A stretch of 64,000 nt of DNA from Ascidia mentula (GCA_947561715.1 OX387197.1:1245001-1309000); one strand, 5' to 3'; counted from the stretch's first letter, positions 22,901 to 36,200 are shown. Notes: generated by a model from the sequence alone, not told the origin. Made by a program: numbers and translations.

Positions 22901-25587
22901 CGAATAAATCAAAACTGACCAATATAGAAAGATTTGCTTCACCAAAAAAGCATTAAGAAAGACTGGTGTCAAAGTAATTAAATACTTAAATGAAGCTTTG
23001 TGTAAATACTATACACAAATACTAACTCCATTCAAAAAGATTGATTAACAAAGCAACAACTTTACCTTCATAAAAAAATATGTTACCCCTGTTATTACCC
23101 CCAAAAAAATATTTTAAGCAAACAAAACCATAACAAACATTGTTTATGTTTCAGATTTGTCAGGATTTCTTCTCATTGGTGGCAGTAATTCAAAACGAGA
23201 TTGTGTGAAATGGAATGTTACCTCAAAACAGCATGAACATTACCCAGTATGTACATTGCTTGCTGTCTTACAGTTTTGCTTTTTAGCATACTTTCTCATA
23301 AATATACATGCTTTTTGTGTGTGCAAGTAAATGTAAATTTTAACTAAAATTAGCAAGACAGCAAAAGTCCAGTAACAGCCAGGATTTATTGCAAAACTTG
23401 GACACTAATAATTTTTTGTTGATTTGATTGCACATGAAATAATAATGCAAACTTGCCCTGGTTTAGTGTAACATGCCAATGACTTAATAAAATATGTTGT
23501 ATAGTATGCCATCTTTTTTTCTATTATTAGAGTCAAAATGATCAAAATTTATTTAGAAAATGATCACAGACAGAGTGAACTCAACTTCAGCCGAATTTGG
23601 TGAAAATATTTATGTAATGGGTGGAGATGGTCCAACACAAAGTTGTGAGATGTTGAATTTGGAGGAACGTAAAAACTGGGTAAAAATTGCTGATTTATCG
23701 GAAGGTCGACGTTGGGCTGCATCTGGTGTTGTTGGAGGTTGGTGTGGGTATTTCTGAAATTGTTGATTTCTTAACCGGGGGCTGTTCTTTTTATCACTAG
23801 TGTGTCTTTGTGTGGTTTATGACTATCTTCTCATCTCTCAACCAACTCATTCTAGTTGCTCTTCATAAATTTTGTTAGTAATACCCCAAAGAAAATTTGT
23901 GTTTTTTTGGACTTGTAACCGGCAAGTTACCAATTGTTGAACAGAAAGTTGTCCAACTATGTTTTTGGAAACTGATAGTAAATATTTGGTGAATATTTAG
24001 ATGTTTATCAACAATTATCACTTTTATGGACAACCTTGTATTCACTAATTACAAACAAATTTAGATGACTTGTATCTCACGGGGGGTGGTGGAAACCAAG
24101 GAACATTCTCATCAACTTTATGTTATTCTGTACAAGAAGACAGATGGAGAAGTGGTTTCGACATGTTACAACCAAGATATGGACATGGAATGTGTCCAAT
24201 TGACAGTGAGAATGCATCTGAGTTCATTTATGTGAAGGAATAATCTCATTACTGGGCCCAGGCCTAAATAGTTGGCATGCATCTGAAACAACAGCATAAT
24301 TAACCGGAAACCATAAATTAAAGTAATCAGTAAATTCACTCTATTTACCCCAACAATATTCACTTTTGGACATGAAAATGTTGTGAAACGCCGACCTCAA
24401 ACTCACCAGAAATGCAGGAAATATTCCATCTTTATTTTGTAGTTCTTTATGACATGAATTTTAACTTTAATATTGATTAATTTCAATTAAAACCTCGATT
24501 GAAAGCTGATCGCTTATTTGTACGTTAAGAAACGCAGAGCTTACCTCAATGATTGTTACGTAACATTACGACATAATCGTAATATGACGTCACAATAAAT
24601 ATTAACACAAGCGATTTAAAAATTTCTTCAGATGTTTTGTTTTCTGTGGGCGGATGGAATGATGGCAGACAACTCTTACAATCATGTGAATTCCTCGATA
24701 TTCGTGTTGGAACCTCCACAAAAATCGCTTCTCTCAATGAAGCAAGATGGGATTTAGCATGTGAAGAAATTAAAGGGAAGATCTATGCAATTGGTTAGTG
24801 ATGAAAAGTTAAGTAACAAAATTAACAGTAAGTGGTTTTTATGTAAATTTTATAAAATACAAATTCATATTCGTCACCGGTAAATGTATCACGTGATAAA
24901 TATAATGGAGTTTCCTGAAAAGAATCCTAAACATAAAAACTGGTAGATATAACTATAAAGTATTAACCTAAAAACACTAAAAAGTTTTACTTTAAATCTG
25001 ACAGGAGGTCGTGGTCGTGGCCTTGACTTCCTGCAAACAGTTGAAGAATACGAACCTAGAGTCAACAAATGGAAATATGTTTCTCCTCTCCTAAATCCTC
25101 GTTGGGGTCACTCTGCTTGTGTTATTGATGGGAGGATTTATGTTGTGGGTGGATTGGGGTAAGAATTACTATTATGACGTCACTATAGTCCACTGTTTCC
25201 CGTTTTTTGTGAAAATGTAAATGTTGAGAAACTGGGACAAGTGGGATATCCGATGTTATACTTGATTAACAACATTTATGAAATGTTTGTTAAGATTAAA
25301 CTTAAAACACTTTGTATTATGCAAGGTTGTATGTGTGGTTTGGTTTAGTGGTGTAGGGGTCTGCCGGTGTACGTTGGTTTGTTTTTGTTAACTTATAAAA
25401 TTTACTTTTAGTGAAAAATGTCGTAGAAAACTTGCCTTTGTTTGTTGTGTGTCTGATTCATGAAACTGTATGATGGTTGTTTTATAGAATGACATCAGTT
25501 GAAGTTTACGATCCAACCTCAGATGTCTGGACACATGCTTTTGATCTTGACAAACAAGTTTATGATGCGACTGTTGTTGCTGTTTAA
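19947..25587 (+). CDS. Kelch-like protein, unit B (complete, 12 exons, 545 aa)
   Basis: BTB-BACK-Kelch protein, predicted Cullin-3 adaptor that brings a substrate for ubiquitination. Exons: 19947-20008, 20059-20182, 20849-21002, 21288-21505, 22057-22200, 22257-22362, 23155-23246, 23557-23737, 24065-24205, 24632-24793, 25005-25158 and 25488-25587. All boundaries are GT-AG and phases match to the TAA. The start is the first ATG (MKRTQEEINLHHQ), the same in four units. BTB is about residues 20-118 (SDYFNALLGVEMREKYSDF, LDYIYTGDIEVTE), BACK about 125-235 (LKSFCC, DNCLKLRAYA, VFTGMVRWVNF), and six kelch blades fill 270-545 (IGGSNSK, VMGGDGP, LTGGGGN, VGGWNDG, IGGRGRG, VGGLG). The last blade loop is about five residues shorter than in A, C and D. 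The nearest named relatives would be KLHL family members; I cannot assign an orthologue. Confidence 0.92.
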
Positions 25588-25650
25588 AATGTTTCCATAT
25601 TTGGGAGTAGTTGATATTTAACTGAGATTGATCACGGACAAAAATGCTCG

Positions 25651-25656
25651 AATAAA
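25651..25656 (+). promoter_or_regulatory. Poly(A) signal AATAAA of KLHL-B
   Basis: AATAAA 64 bases after the stop codon, in a block conserved with unit A. Confidence 0.6.
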
Positions 25657-27284
25657 AGTTTTCATGTAAAATATCGTTTTATGCAACTTCAACCAGTTTT
25701 ATTAAAATCATGTATTTGTGTTTGCAAACCGCTGTATTTTGTGATAATAGCAGATATCCGCAAAATACCAATTATTCCTTTTGTCGATTTTCAACGCGAT
25801 TCTGCTACGAATTTATAATTCCAATACTACAATAGGTGAAGGTGTACAATATGTTCAATGCATGTGTGCCTTAAGCATCTTGTTTTCCCTTGTGAATATC
25901 AAGTGCTAATCCGCGCTATATGAAGTCCAAAGCAGTCTGTTGCAACCTTTACATGTGCGCCTGACTCGATAACCCTTATGGTTTTATCGTTGCCCAAACT
26001 ATTTTATGTTTCATGTTCATGTACGTTGTAACTTGAGAAAATAAAATAGATTTGATTTTGTCAATAGTTTGGTCTTCGTGGAAGGGAGTGATTTTTTTTA
26101 AGTGCGTGACCCCTACCATGCAGGTCTGGTTTTGTCAAAATTCGTTTAAATTTGTTGTTAAAAACCCCCTCCCCCAGAATATAAGATAAAAACAGCCACT
26201 ACTTCAGGATAAATAAACAAGCATGTATAAAGCAAAATTTACGTTTAGCGAATGCATAAATTATCGAGGAACATTAGTACGAAACACCAAAAGCCACAAT
26301 TTACTTGTAGGCGAAGAAAAACGTGAGGAGTTAACGGCAAACCTGGATTTGGTGAGAGCTTTTTTTGTGGTCATCAGCCCTTGATCGTGTGAAAAATGAC
26401 TATTTTTCATACAACTTTACAAAAAATCGCAAATATTAATATCTTGTGCGTGACTTTACAAAAAATAACCTAGAGAATTAGGAGAACAAATTTAGTTACA
26501 TTACCTTCTATGATTCACATGCTGCGATTTCATATATACTTACAAGGCAATAAAATTATATTCTTTGACAATTTCTGCTTTGCCTAAACGCAATTAGTTA
26601 CCGCTTCACTAAACGCAAAACTCCCATCTATAAACACCAGCAACGCATTTTCAGCCAATCTTTACATTAAATTGCATGTGACGCGGATAAATAAAACATT
26701 TTATTAATTAAAGTAAGAGATGGTTATAACTTGAAAAAAATTTTTTGGTAAAACAAGCAGATTGATGCGGCGACCGGCTTTTGAGATACAGCTGATCAAA
26801 GTCGCGTTCTTGCCGCTGCGAACGAAATCGTGTGAAAGCGAGAATATTGTTGTGTGACGTCATAGAAGGCGCTTCAGTCGTGCGAGTGCTGGCAGCAAGA
26901 CTTATGCATAGGAATGGAAAACATTGTAAACCAGATTAAGTATAGTTTTGCATTAAACAGGGGACAACAAGTGAGCAAGTGCAACAAACGGATTTTGATG
27001 TTAATTTGAGCTGCAGATAGGTGGCCGCTATTTCGACCTATGAAGTCTTATGTAGTTGCATAATAATAAAACAGTTACTGGGACAGGGTGTTCTTGTGGT
27101 TAAATCTTTTGTGATTGCTAACGTGATGCATGAACTTTTGAAAACACGACAGAGACAATAAACCGTCAATTAAGCAAAAGATAGAAGTAATTGTATTTTG
27201 AGGCTGGCAATGGCGCTGAGAAAAAACGACCAAATTAGCTGATAATGCCGCACAATTATTCTGTATAGCACCACTTTTTGCTTG
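25657..27284. other. Spacer BC, left part, no gene recognised
   Basis: Homologous to 4340-5879 in spacer AB, with substitutions and an extra stretch of about 80 bp near 27195-27280. Nothing coding or RNA-like is seen. Confidence 0.45.
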
Positions 27285-28972
27285 GCAGTTGCGTTACCTA
27301 CGAATTCGTGTCATAAATGATTAGATTAATTCGCCACAATCAACCACTATAACGCCCGTTAGATGCTCCCCGGTTCGTGGAGCGGAACGTCACACGAGGG
27401 AAAGGTTAAAACGCGCCTCCTGAACTTCCTCCGAAAATATTCGCAGTTTTTTATTCGGACAAAGAAGACGGTTTCTATACAAAATGCATCACATCAACAA
27501 ATGTACTTTAAATTTACAATCAATATAGGCTCACTAATTGTTTTCGGAACCGGCATGCAAACGAATAAATTGCTAGTTCAGTGTTACGCCTAAACAAAGA
27601 TGCAATGTATAGTCACAAATACCCGCTACGACGTTACACACAATGCTTACCAATTGTTGTGACAACAAACCACAAACACCACTTGATTAAATGGCAAGAA
27701 CACTCTAAGAATAAACAAAGCAGTGTAAGTAACTTGTCTGACTCATTTACTTTCCAAGGTACAACGAATGGCATTTTAAGCCATTGCGTTCAAATAGCAA
27801 TCAAGGTTAACGATAATACAGTTTATCCAATACGCATAATTAAGCTCTTTGCGACATAGAACCGTGCTCCACGGAAGTCAGACACAAAAAAGGACTTAAC
27901 CACGTTTTCAGTTCAACAAAACTACCCGTTAACTGTTACGTCACAAACTACAATACACTGCAACAATTATAGCAGTGAAAGGAAAAAAGGTACATAAATA
28001 GAAATCAGGTAATTGCTGGCAAATAAGATGCAACATACCCCCCCACAATGTACGAATCCAAGGAGTACATGTCAACACAACAAACAAACATCGGACAGTA
28101 ATTGCGAAAACAGTTCACCCGCAACTAATCACGCATCGCGTCGTCGCGGCACAATAAGCACAATTTTGCGATTGGGCGTCTTAACGCACCAGCGTGAGTC
28201 TTCACGATCACCTGACGCACAACTCCTTTCCGATCAGGAAGTACCTCAACCACTCGACCCAGGAACCACTTGCTCCGGGGCTAGTTGTTATCCGCCACAA
28301 GAACCACGTCATTGACCATAAATTTCGAATGTTCACTTGCCCACTTCGATCTGGGCATGAGCGTAGGCAGGTACTCGCGAGACCATCGCCTCCAAAACTG
28401 ATCGGCCAGGTATTGTACCTGACGCCACCGGTTTCGATGGTAACAGTCCTTCCCCGTGAACAGTCCTGGGGCATATTCGGCGCTGCACGTTGCAGCAGTA
28501 AATGATTGGGAGTAAGGGGCTCCTCATCCTTCGGATCGAACGTCACTGGGACCAAGGGACGGGTGTTTAGGATTGCCTCGACCTCTACCATCAGAGTGCA
28601 CAACCGCTCATCAGACAACGTCTGTTCCGAGAGCAGGGCGTTGAGAATTTCGCGTACAGAGCGTAACATGCGCTCCCATACCCCACCCTTGTGGCTGACA
28701 GTGGGGGGATTAAAACTCCATGCCATTTCGCATTGTTGCAGATATTCGTGAATCTGCCGTTGGTTCCACTTCTTCAGTTCTTCACGCAGGATACGCTCGG
28801 CTCCGACGAAATTCGTGCCGTTGTCACTGAAGATCTGGTTTGGACGTCCACGACGACCGATGAACCGTCGAAGGGCTCTAATGAAGGAGTCGGTCGACAA
28901 TGAATGGGCTATCTCGATATGTGCGGCCCTGGTGGAGAAACAAGTAAAGATACAACCGTACCTCTTTACCAC
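27285..28972 (-). mobile_element. BEL/Pao remnant (integrase, C-terminal domain, 3' LTR), spacer BC
   Basis: Longest remnant of the second BEL/Pao family, minus strand. The integrase DDE core lies at about 28970-28580 ([25 protein letters not shown]). The EPLTPNHLL region and the C-terminal domain follow, then a purine run and the presumed 3' LTR beginning with TG at 28035. The LTR outer edge near 27285 is uncertain. Gag, protease and reverse transcriptase are absent. It is a broken fossil. Confidence 0.75.
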
Positions 28973-29448
28973 TTCGCCCTTGCTTCACAAGAAAGGGTCC
29001 GAATACTAAATGCATTCTGGCTCTGCTGCCAATTCATCTTTCTGAAACATCGTTTGAGTCGTGTTTTGCTCAGTTTATATAAAGAAGACTGGAGCGATTT
29101 CAAGCGCAATGTGTACTTTTGCCTCAATAAAAAATCAAACGCACCGTTCGTATTTTCGCTGTAGCGACACAATTCTATTCTAATGCCGTTATTCGTGAAC
29201 TAAATTTCCCTATGTTTGTTTCGTACAATTCCAGTTTTGTGCATATATTCTCATGGCAATGTTCAATTCCAAGTGCCCTTGTTAAAAGTTTGGTGAAACA
29301 AATTTAACATAGGATTCGGTGTCGATATTCGGATTCGGTTTGATTCCAAATAAATAATAACCTCGTGTTTTGGCTGATTACCGGAGGTTTGAACTAAGTT
29401 GGCTGCATTTACTATTAACATCTTTTCCCATACTGCTATAATTTAGAG
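28973..29448. other. BC-only segment with TATA-like and poly(A)-like motifs
   Basis: Found in spacer BC only. TTTATATAAAG (29074-29084) is followed about 45 bases later by AATAAA (29126-29131). That spacing is seen in LTRs, but no paired repeat is visible in the window, so the identity is open. Confidence 0.3.
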
Positions 29449-30411
29449 CAGTGGTTCTTAAACTTTCTTGGTCGCGGCCCCAAGACATTTTCTGTTAAAC
29501 CTTGCGTTCCCAACTCCACGAAAAAATCCTGTTCAAAAACATCTTCTTGTTCGTTTTTAATATCGCTCATCAATGAGAGGGATGGGGGATGTTTATTACG
29601 TGGTTAAGTGGAAGACAATTCACACCGCGGGTCTGCTGTACAGTCGGGTTTGTTCCGTGCTTTTGTCTTCCCACTCACAAGTGCAAAACAACCAGACATT
29701 AATCTAAAACTACTATTGTCAACATAATGAACATTATCGCGTCATAGTTATTTAAATTTAAGACAATCACCTGCTGGTGGCGCTTTTTCGACAAACCACT
29801 GCAGCGAAACTTGTGTTAAATTGTGCCATTCGATTACTTCGCGTACGTACGCATCTGTTATTTTTTGGGTTAATCACTTCGTTCTCTACGACAGATGGGT
29901 TATTCTCTGACATATGTGCCAATCGGTCTTGGTTTTAATTTCTCATCGACGTTTTATAATAATCCGTCCATATTCGCAGTTTTCTCATTTCGATGATATT
30001 ATAAACACCGCCACACGGCCTTAAGCTAGGGAGAGGAAGCGAGAAAACGGACTGAGCGAGACAAAAGCAATTAAAGTATAACTCTCGTCGTTGCATTTAA
30101 CGTTGTTTGTTTTGAAACAAGGTATGTTTGTTTAGCGTTTTATGTTTTGATTAAAAAGTCGCAAAGATAGTTTTTTGGCAGATGTTTTTGGTAGTCTTAG
30201 GAGTCAGATACACGGCGTGTTCATTTCTCTGCAAACGGTCCCTGCAAGACCAAATCTTCGCTCTAATTAATTGTAAGATTTCTGAAAACTGAAATACTAA
30301 ATTTGGATAGATTGCTGCTTGGTCGCTAAACGGGTATTCGAAAAATTTGAGGCTTCCTTGTCAACCTTCCACGGCCCTCTAGCGGCCGCGCTCACAGTTT
30401 AAGAACTCTTG
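29449..30411. mobile_element. Non-autonomous hAT-type element, complete, 963 bp
   Basis: Terminal inverted repeats CAGTGGTTCTTAAACT (left) and CAAGAGTTCTTAAACT (right end, reverse-complemented). It is flanked by 8-bp duplicates ATTTAGAG (29441-29448) and ATTTAGAC (30412-30419). The left subterminal GGTCGCGGCC and right GCGGCCGC are typical of these elements. No transposase frame, so it depended on an autonomous partner. Remnants of the same copy lie in spacers AB and CD. Confidence 0.8.
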
Positions 30412-30475
30412 ATTTAGACAATATTAAGGCGTGCAATGCAAATTGCTGGGCCGACGTTTGAAAGACGCCTTTTTG

Positions 30476-31092
30476 GACAGCGCCAGGTTCATCAACATTT
30501 GTAGAAACGGACCGGTTGGGTTCATTGCCTTCAGTAAGTTGTTTATTGACAAACGAATATAAAATACACAAGCATGGAGCCAATAATATTAATTTTGTGA
30601 TCATGTCAACCTCAAGTTTGTGAGAATATCATCCTCATCTTCCCATCATCTTCGTTTCAGGGAAGAAGGTGAGTGAGGAACAGGAGACGGAACTTTACAC
30701 GTTCGAACAACATGTCCTCCAGAAGATGATGAAGAAGAAGGAAGAAGAAGACAAAGACGAACATCTCATGACAATGATCGTTGAGCAGTAAGTTGGTTAG
30801 GATTCGAATCCACACAAAAATGACTTTAAACCGATTCTTCTGGATCAAACGTTTGCGTTGAACGAACTTGATTTAATTCACAACAAATCGAAAAGATTGA
30901 TAGGATTTGCTTCAAAACTAATGAATTTCTGCCGCAAAGCCTTAGTCCCACCTTCAAACTCGCTAAACAAGTCCAAGTAAAACAAGTTTGATTCGCCCTG
31001 TACCTAAATGTATTTATTTCAGAAAACAGGAATTGTAACTACAAGTGAAGCAATTATTAAACCTTGAGAAAAGCAGAAAAAGTTTGAAACTT
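30476..31092 (+). pseudogene. TRPM channel 3' exons, copy in spacer BC
   Basis: Pieces 30476-30533, 30661-30787 and 31023 to about 31092 correspond to the three AB pieces. The truncation edge is the same as in AB, so the loss happened before AB and BC separated. The terminal exon has a premature TAA at 31036-31038 and no longer has the original stop, so this copy is more decayed. About 150 bp inserted in the last intron (30835-31000) is not in AB. Confidence 0.7.
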
Positions 31093-32737
31093 GGTCACAA
31101 GTTGCCCTATTGCCACGTGAGCGATGACCTTGAAGCACAAACGAGGTCAAGCAATCGTGTCCAATGCAAGCATCACATAAATGAGGCAGCTTGTGTATTT
31201 GTAATTGCCTAAATGTCTTTTTTGCCTGCGCTTGTATTTCTTTGCCATTTTTCCATTTTTCGTGTTATGTAAAAATGTTTTTTTCATTCGATTGATTTCC
31301 ATCATTGCTGTTACAGACTTTTTTTTATTGTTTCTGCACTGATTTCATTAAGTTTCGTACCGGCTACATCAGTGCCTTATTGAAAGTTGCTGTTTTCAAC
31401 TTTGCGATTTTGAAATTGAATGATGTAATACCTTCAACATTCTGCTTTCCTTTGAAACACTTTTTGAAGCGTGAACTATTTATTTAACCAGATAATAAAA
31501 ATTCCGCGTGTATTTATTATCCTGACTGGAATCTAATGATTGATTTATTAACTCTTACAATGGATTAATTACAACACACATACTTCTAGTAGTTGGAAGT
31601 TTTATTCCATCGTCTCCAACCATTGCACGTTTACAACGTTTCAATTATTGCACGTGGGTGATGGTAACAACCAATGACCGCTGGGTCGACACAAATTCCA
31701 CGCTAGACCATTCGGAGTACTTCCTGTACATGGACAATAGTACGACACAAAATCATAAGGTAGATAGTAGGATTTTTTCCGATAGTAATCAACTTCAGTG
31801 ATTGTTGGAGGAAATCGACAACCTACAAAAAACTTGCGATGGTTAAATGTTACAAGAAGTGTGATTACAATGCTTTTGCTTAACCTGAAACCTAAGAAAA
31901 CTTCTTAAAACCGATAATATGTTTGCAGGACAATTGTAGTACTTCATGCGTGTGTAGTTCAACTTACAGTGCAACTATTTGTTTCCCACCAGATATAATA
32001 TGTTGAAACATTACAAGACAAGCTTTCTCAACACGTTTGTATCAGCCGTCCATGTGGTCAGGTAATGAACACGGTGAACCCCCAGCTAAGAAACCCGTTA
32101 TTGAGAAACAGAAAACTTATAGCCACCATTAATGTGACAATAAAAAGGGTTATTTTTCCATTGGTTTAGTTAAGGTAAGGTTTGCTTACCTTCCACACCG
32201 ATAAGTAGAACAGCAACCAGTAGACACGATAATAAACGTTTCAGTTTCTTCTCTTTAAAAGTGGGGATTGAATATTGAAGTTTTTGCTAAAATACCAATC
32301 GTTTGATTATGACTTGAAATAGACCAATTAGATTTTAGCAAAAATCCAAAACTTTTAAACATATCTTCCACACAAGGTGTAAAAACCAACGGGAAGTCGA
32401 CTTATTGATACTGAGGTTTTTGCTAAGCTTGATATTGTAAATCCTACGTGGTTTAAAACAAAACATTTACATGGAGAAGAAACCTTCTCCGGTTTTCCTT
32501 GGAAGTTATCATAACGACAACGTGGGCATTTCCTGCAACTTGTAGTAATTTAAGTGGCACGCAGGAATCCAAAACAATGGCATATGCCGACACATTTTCA
32601 AGGTCCTGGTGCTTATATTATAAGAGATGTTGTTTGCAAATATGTTCCATTATGTTCTTCATGGAGATTTCACAATGTAAATTATAGTAATGACATGGAC
32701 GTTTTGGGAAATAATTCCACCTGAAACTAAATATATA
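31093..32737. other. Spacer BC, right part: old 3' flank and unit-specific sequence
   Basis: To about 31744 it matches the TRPM-downstream flank of AB and DE (AATAAA at 31494-31499). Most of 31745-32600 has no paralogue in the window, because it is missing from AB, CD and DE. Part of 32600-32737 is kept in CD (about 42078-42215). I recognise no gene; the longest frames are about 60 codons. Confidence 0.45.
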
Positions 32738-33090
32738 GATGTGGTTGTGGCAGAGAAGCTTGTCCATAAATCCAACTTGAATTCTTCAGGCGATTGTTAG
32801 GCTTGTGTTACACACTTACAGTCTTTCTTAAACACTACTGTAAACGTTGCCATTTGTGCTGTTGATATTGTGACGTTATTACAACAAAGTTAAATCACAT
32901 TGTAGTGGAAAAACTTCACAAAAAACAAGGCCAATTATTTTTTAAAACCGATCACACAATAAAACAGTTCTCGTACAATGCTTGAATTATTCAAAGCATC
33001 GGTTTGTTTGAAAATTTATGCTTCACCAATGTTTGATGGTCAAAACAAATTCTTAAATTAATTTCACTGAAAAAAATTAAAAATTATTGC
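32738..33090. other. Empty paralogous site for the LINE, MITE and BEL/Pao insertions
   Basis: 32738-32786 is a single copy of the 49-bp sequence duplicated around the CD LINE. TTGTAGTG (32900-32907) aligns with the MITE target duplicates. AACAAGGCCAATT (near 32925) aligns with the right flank of the LTR element. None of the three insertions is present. Confidence 0.75.
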
Positions 33091-33251
33091 TGATCACTCA
33101 AGCGTGGGAAAAGGTGGTTCCCCTTCGGTGTGACATTAGTTTCGTTCTCGGAAATGCTGCAAAAAATAAAAAGAATTAGTTTGCAAAAATTTACGGTTGT
33201 ACACTAGTCCCGGTATTTCATTGACTGTCAGTTTAACTTTTTGTCTTCATC
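33091..33251 (+). promoter_or_regulatory. Conserved 5' flank of KLHL-C
   Basis: Same block as upstream of unit B (TGATCACTCAAGCG to the ATG), with scattered substitutions. Confidence 0.35.
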
Positions 33252-36200
33252 ATGAAGCGAACACAAGAGGAAATAAACTTGCATCACCAGAAAGTGATGA
33301 ATTTTTTAAACAAGTAAGTTTAATTTATGGAGATTTACTGAAGTTAAACTATTGATGTTTTAGTGACAGAAAAGAAACAAAACGATTTTGCAACAGAACA
33401 CTTTGTTCCCAAGGAGAAAACTATTCAATACATGATGCTGTTGTTTGTTCTATGTCAGATTATTTTAATGCTTTACTTGGTGTTGAGGTAAGTGTGTTTG
33501 TTTTGTAGAAATAATATGAAACCTGAATGTTTGTCGTATAGTTGTCCCCTGTCCGTAAATACATTGCTGCAATCAAGCAAAAAATGTCATTTACACAACA
33601 ACAACTCTTTACTTTTTAAATTAATTTAGTTTGGTGACAAAACTCATAGGTCATGTGGTATAATATCTCAACAATTGAGAAACAAACCATAATATTTTAT
33701 ACCTGTCTTTTATGAACATATGTACCCAGAGTTGTTCATCCCTTTAGTTTACACCAGGCCTCCATAACACATGGCTCGATCCCGACAACCAGCTCATATT
33801 TTGACACAATTGGCTCAGTTGCAACAGCTTAGTCTAGTATTTGCATATCTGATAAGCATTTGTTTGAGTTGTTATGATATTTAAGGTTTAAATTTGTAAG
33901 ATGTTAAGGTGGTTTTTGTTATTACTCGACAATTACATTGGCTTAACTTTTGCAACTATTCTAGAATGCATCTTACTAGATTGATTTATTTTTTGCTATG
34001 GCCCTTGTAATGTTTCTATTTGAACAGGACTCACGTATGTTATTATATGTTAATTACATACCATATTTCAAATGGTAAATTTGTCAGTTCTTTAGACCAG
34101 ATTGTGTGTGTTTGTTGTGATTGGTTAACTTTGTTTTCTTATAGATGCGCGAGAAATACTCAGATTTTATCAAGGTTGACAATATTCCACCAAAAAGACT
34201 GGAAAGTGTATTGGATTATATTTACACTGGTGATATTGAAGTAACAGAGAAAAATGTGTTGGAAGTGTTGGAAGATGCTGATTATACACAGATGGAAGGT
34301 TATCAAGTTTTAATCTTTACTGATGTTAATGTGTGAAGAGTGATTATTTCAATATATATGTTCTACAAGTGTATTTATTTATTTGCAAACCATGACAATT
34401 TTGCATATTTTAGGTTAAAATTTTTGTGTTTGACTATTGTCACGTTGTTGACACCAGGGACAAAACAAATTATTTGTAATCAATGGAGAAGTGAGCACAG
34501 ATATCACTTCTGAATTGGGTGTGGCTGAATTTTGTTTTATCTACACTTTCAGAGTTAAAGTCATTTTGTTGTCGAGTCATCCTTAAAATGACTTCAACCG
34601 ACAACTGTTTGAAGCTAAGAGCTTATGCTACTCGATACAATCTTGCTGATGTGGAAAAGAAAACAAACCAAATGATTGTTGATAACATTGCAACAGTTGT
34701 GCAACATGATGATTTCATGCAACTTGATGTTGGTGATATGTCTGCAATCATCAAACAGAAAAACAAAGGGGTATTTGTGAAGAATTTATGTTTTTTGTTT
34801 GTGTTGCAGAGCAGACTTTCTGTTGCATATGGTGATTAAGCAATAAATTATTAGGCCTCTTATGTAAACCGATATAAGTTGGGTAAGCACATGATCAGTT
34901 CCTGAGATGTCATTTCTTTTTTAGTCTCACAAAGTAAAAAGTTGATTCCAGTTATAATTGCAGTCCTAATGTAAAATGGATTTCACATAGGTTGTAACTT
35001 TTACAAGGATTAGTGGATTTTGCTGCATACCTACATCCAATATTGTTTTCTAAGTATATTTACTTTTTTTCAGTAAAATTAAAAAAAAAAGAATTATTAT
35101 TTTTATGTTTAAAGAAGCATTATTGGTGATTTAAACTCCTTGATGTTTCACTTTTTGTTTTATTTTCTTGGTGTAAATTTAGTATTTGATGTAGTCACCG
35201 GTGACATTAAACTCTGTATCATTTGTTTAAACTGTTACTTGTTATTACATATTATTTGTTGAATGTAGATGGAAGAAGCTGTTTTTACTGGAATGGTTCG
35301 ATGGGTTAATTTCAATCCTTCCCATCGAGAGGATTTGTTTGTGAATCTTTTCTCACAACTTGATCTTTCATCTATTTCCACTCAGTTTCTTACAACTACA
35401 GTTAGAAATGAAGTAAATTATAAAGTTTATTATTTTTAGCCTTCTGTTAGTGGCTTTTAATATTACTGTGTTTTTTTCAGCCGCTCACGAGAAATAGCTT
35501 TGAATGCTGCCGTGCAGTTTTGGATGCTTTGTCAATGAAATTTAAAAACCCAGGAACAAGTGGAAAAGCAACAACTGTCCAAAAGGGTGCAAGATTTATT
35601 TATGTAATGTTACATTCAAAAAAGATGTTACATCCACCATATTTACACCACCCACATATCTTATGACTTCAAGCTCCAAATAAATTTCCCACTTCACATA
35701 AACTCGAAGCAAATAATATTGCAAATATGTGGTCAGAATTCAGGGACAGTCAACTACCAACAAGTTAGGACTACAATTCTGTGCATGTGATCAAACAAAA
35801 GTACTAAAATAATACCACACTGACTAGTACAGAGAAATGTGCTTCACCATAACTTACAAAATGTATTAGTTTTGTAGCTGTACTTAAAAACTTAACTGAA
35901 TGATGTTTAACACAAATACCAACTCCAATGAAATAGGTTGATTTACAAAGCAACAGTTTCACCTGAATAAAGATATGTTTCCATTGTTATCACCATAATT
36001 ATTTATTTTACACAAATAATAACCGTTACAAGCAATGTTTATGTTGCAGATTTGTCGGGATTTCTTCTCATTGGTGGAGGTAATTCAAAACGAGATTGTG
36101 TAAAATGGAATGTTACCACAAAACAACATGAACATTACCCAGTTAGTACATTGCTTGCTGTTAAATGGTTTTGCTTATTCAACGTACTGTCCCATAAAAA

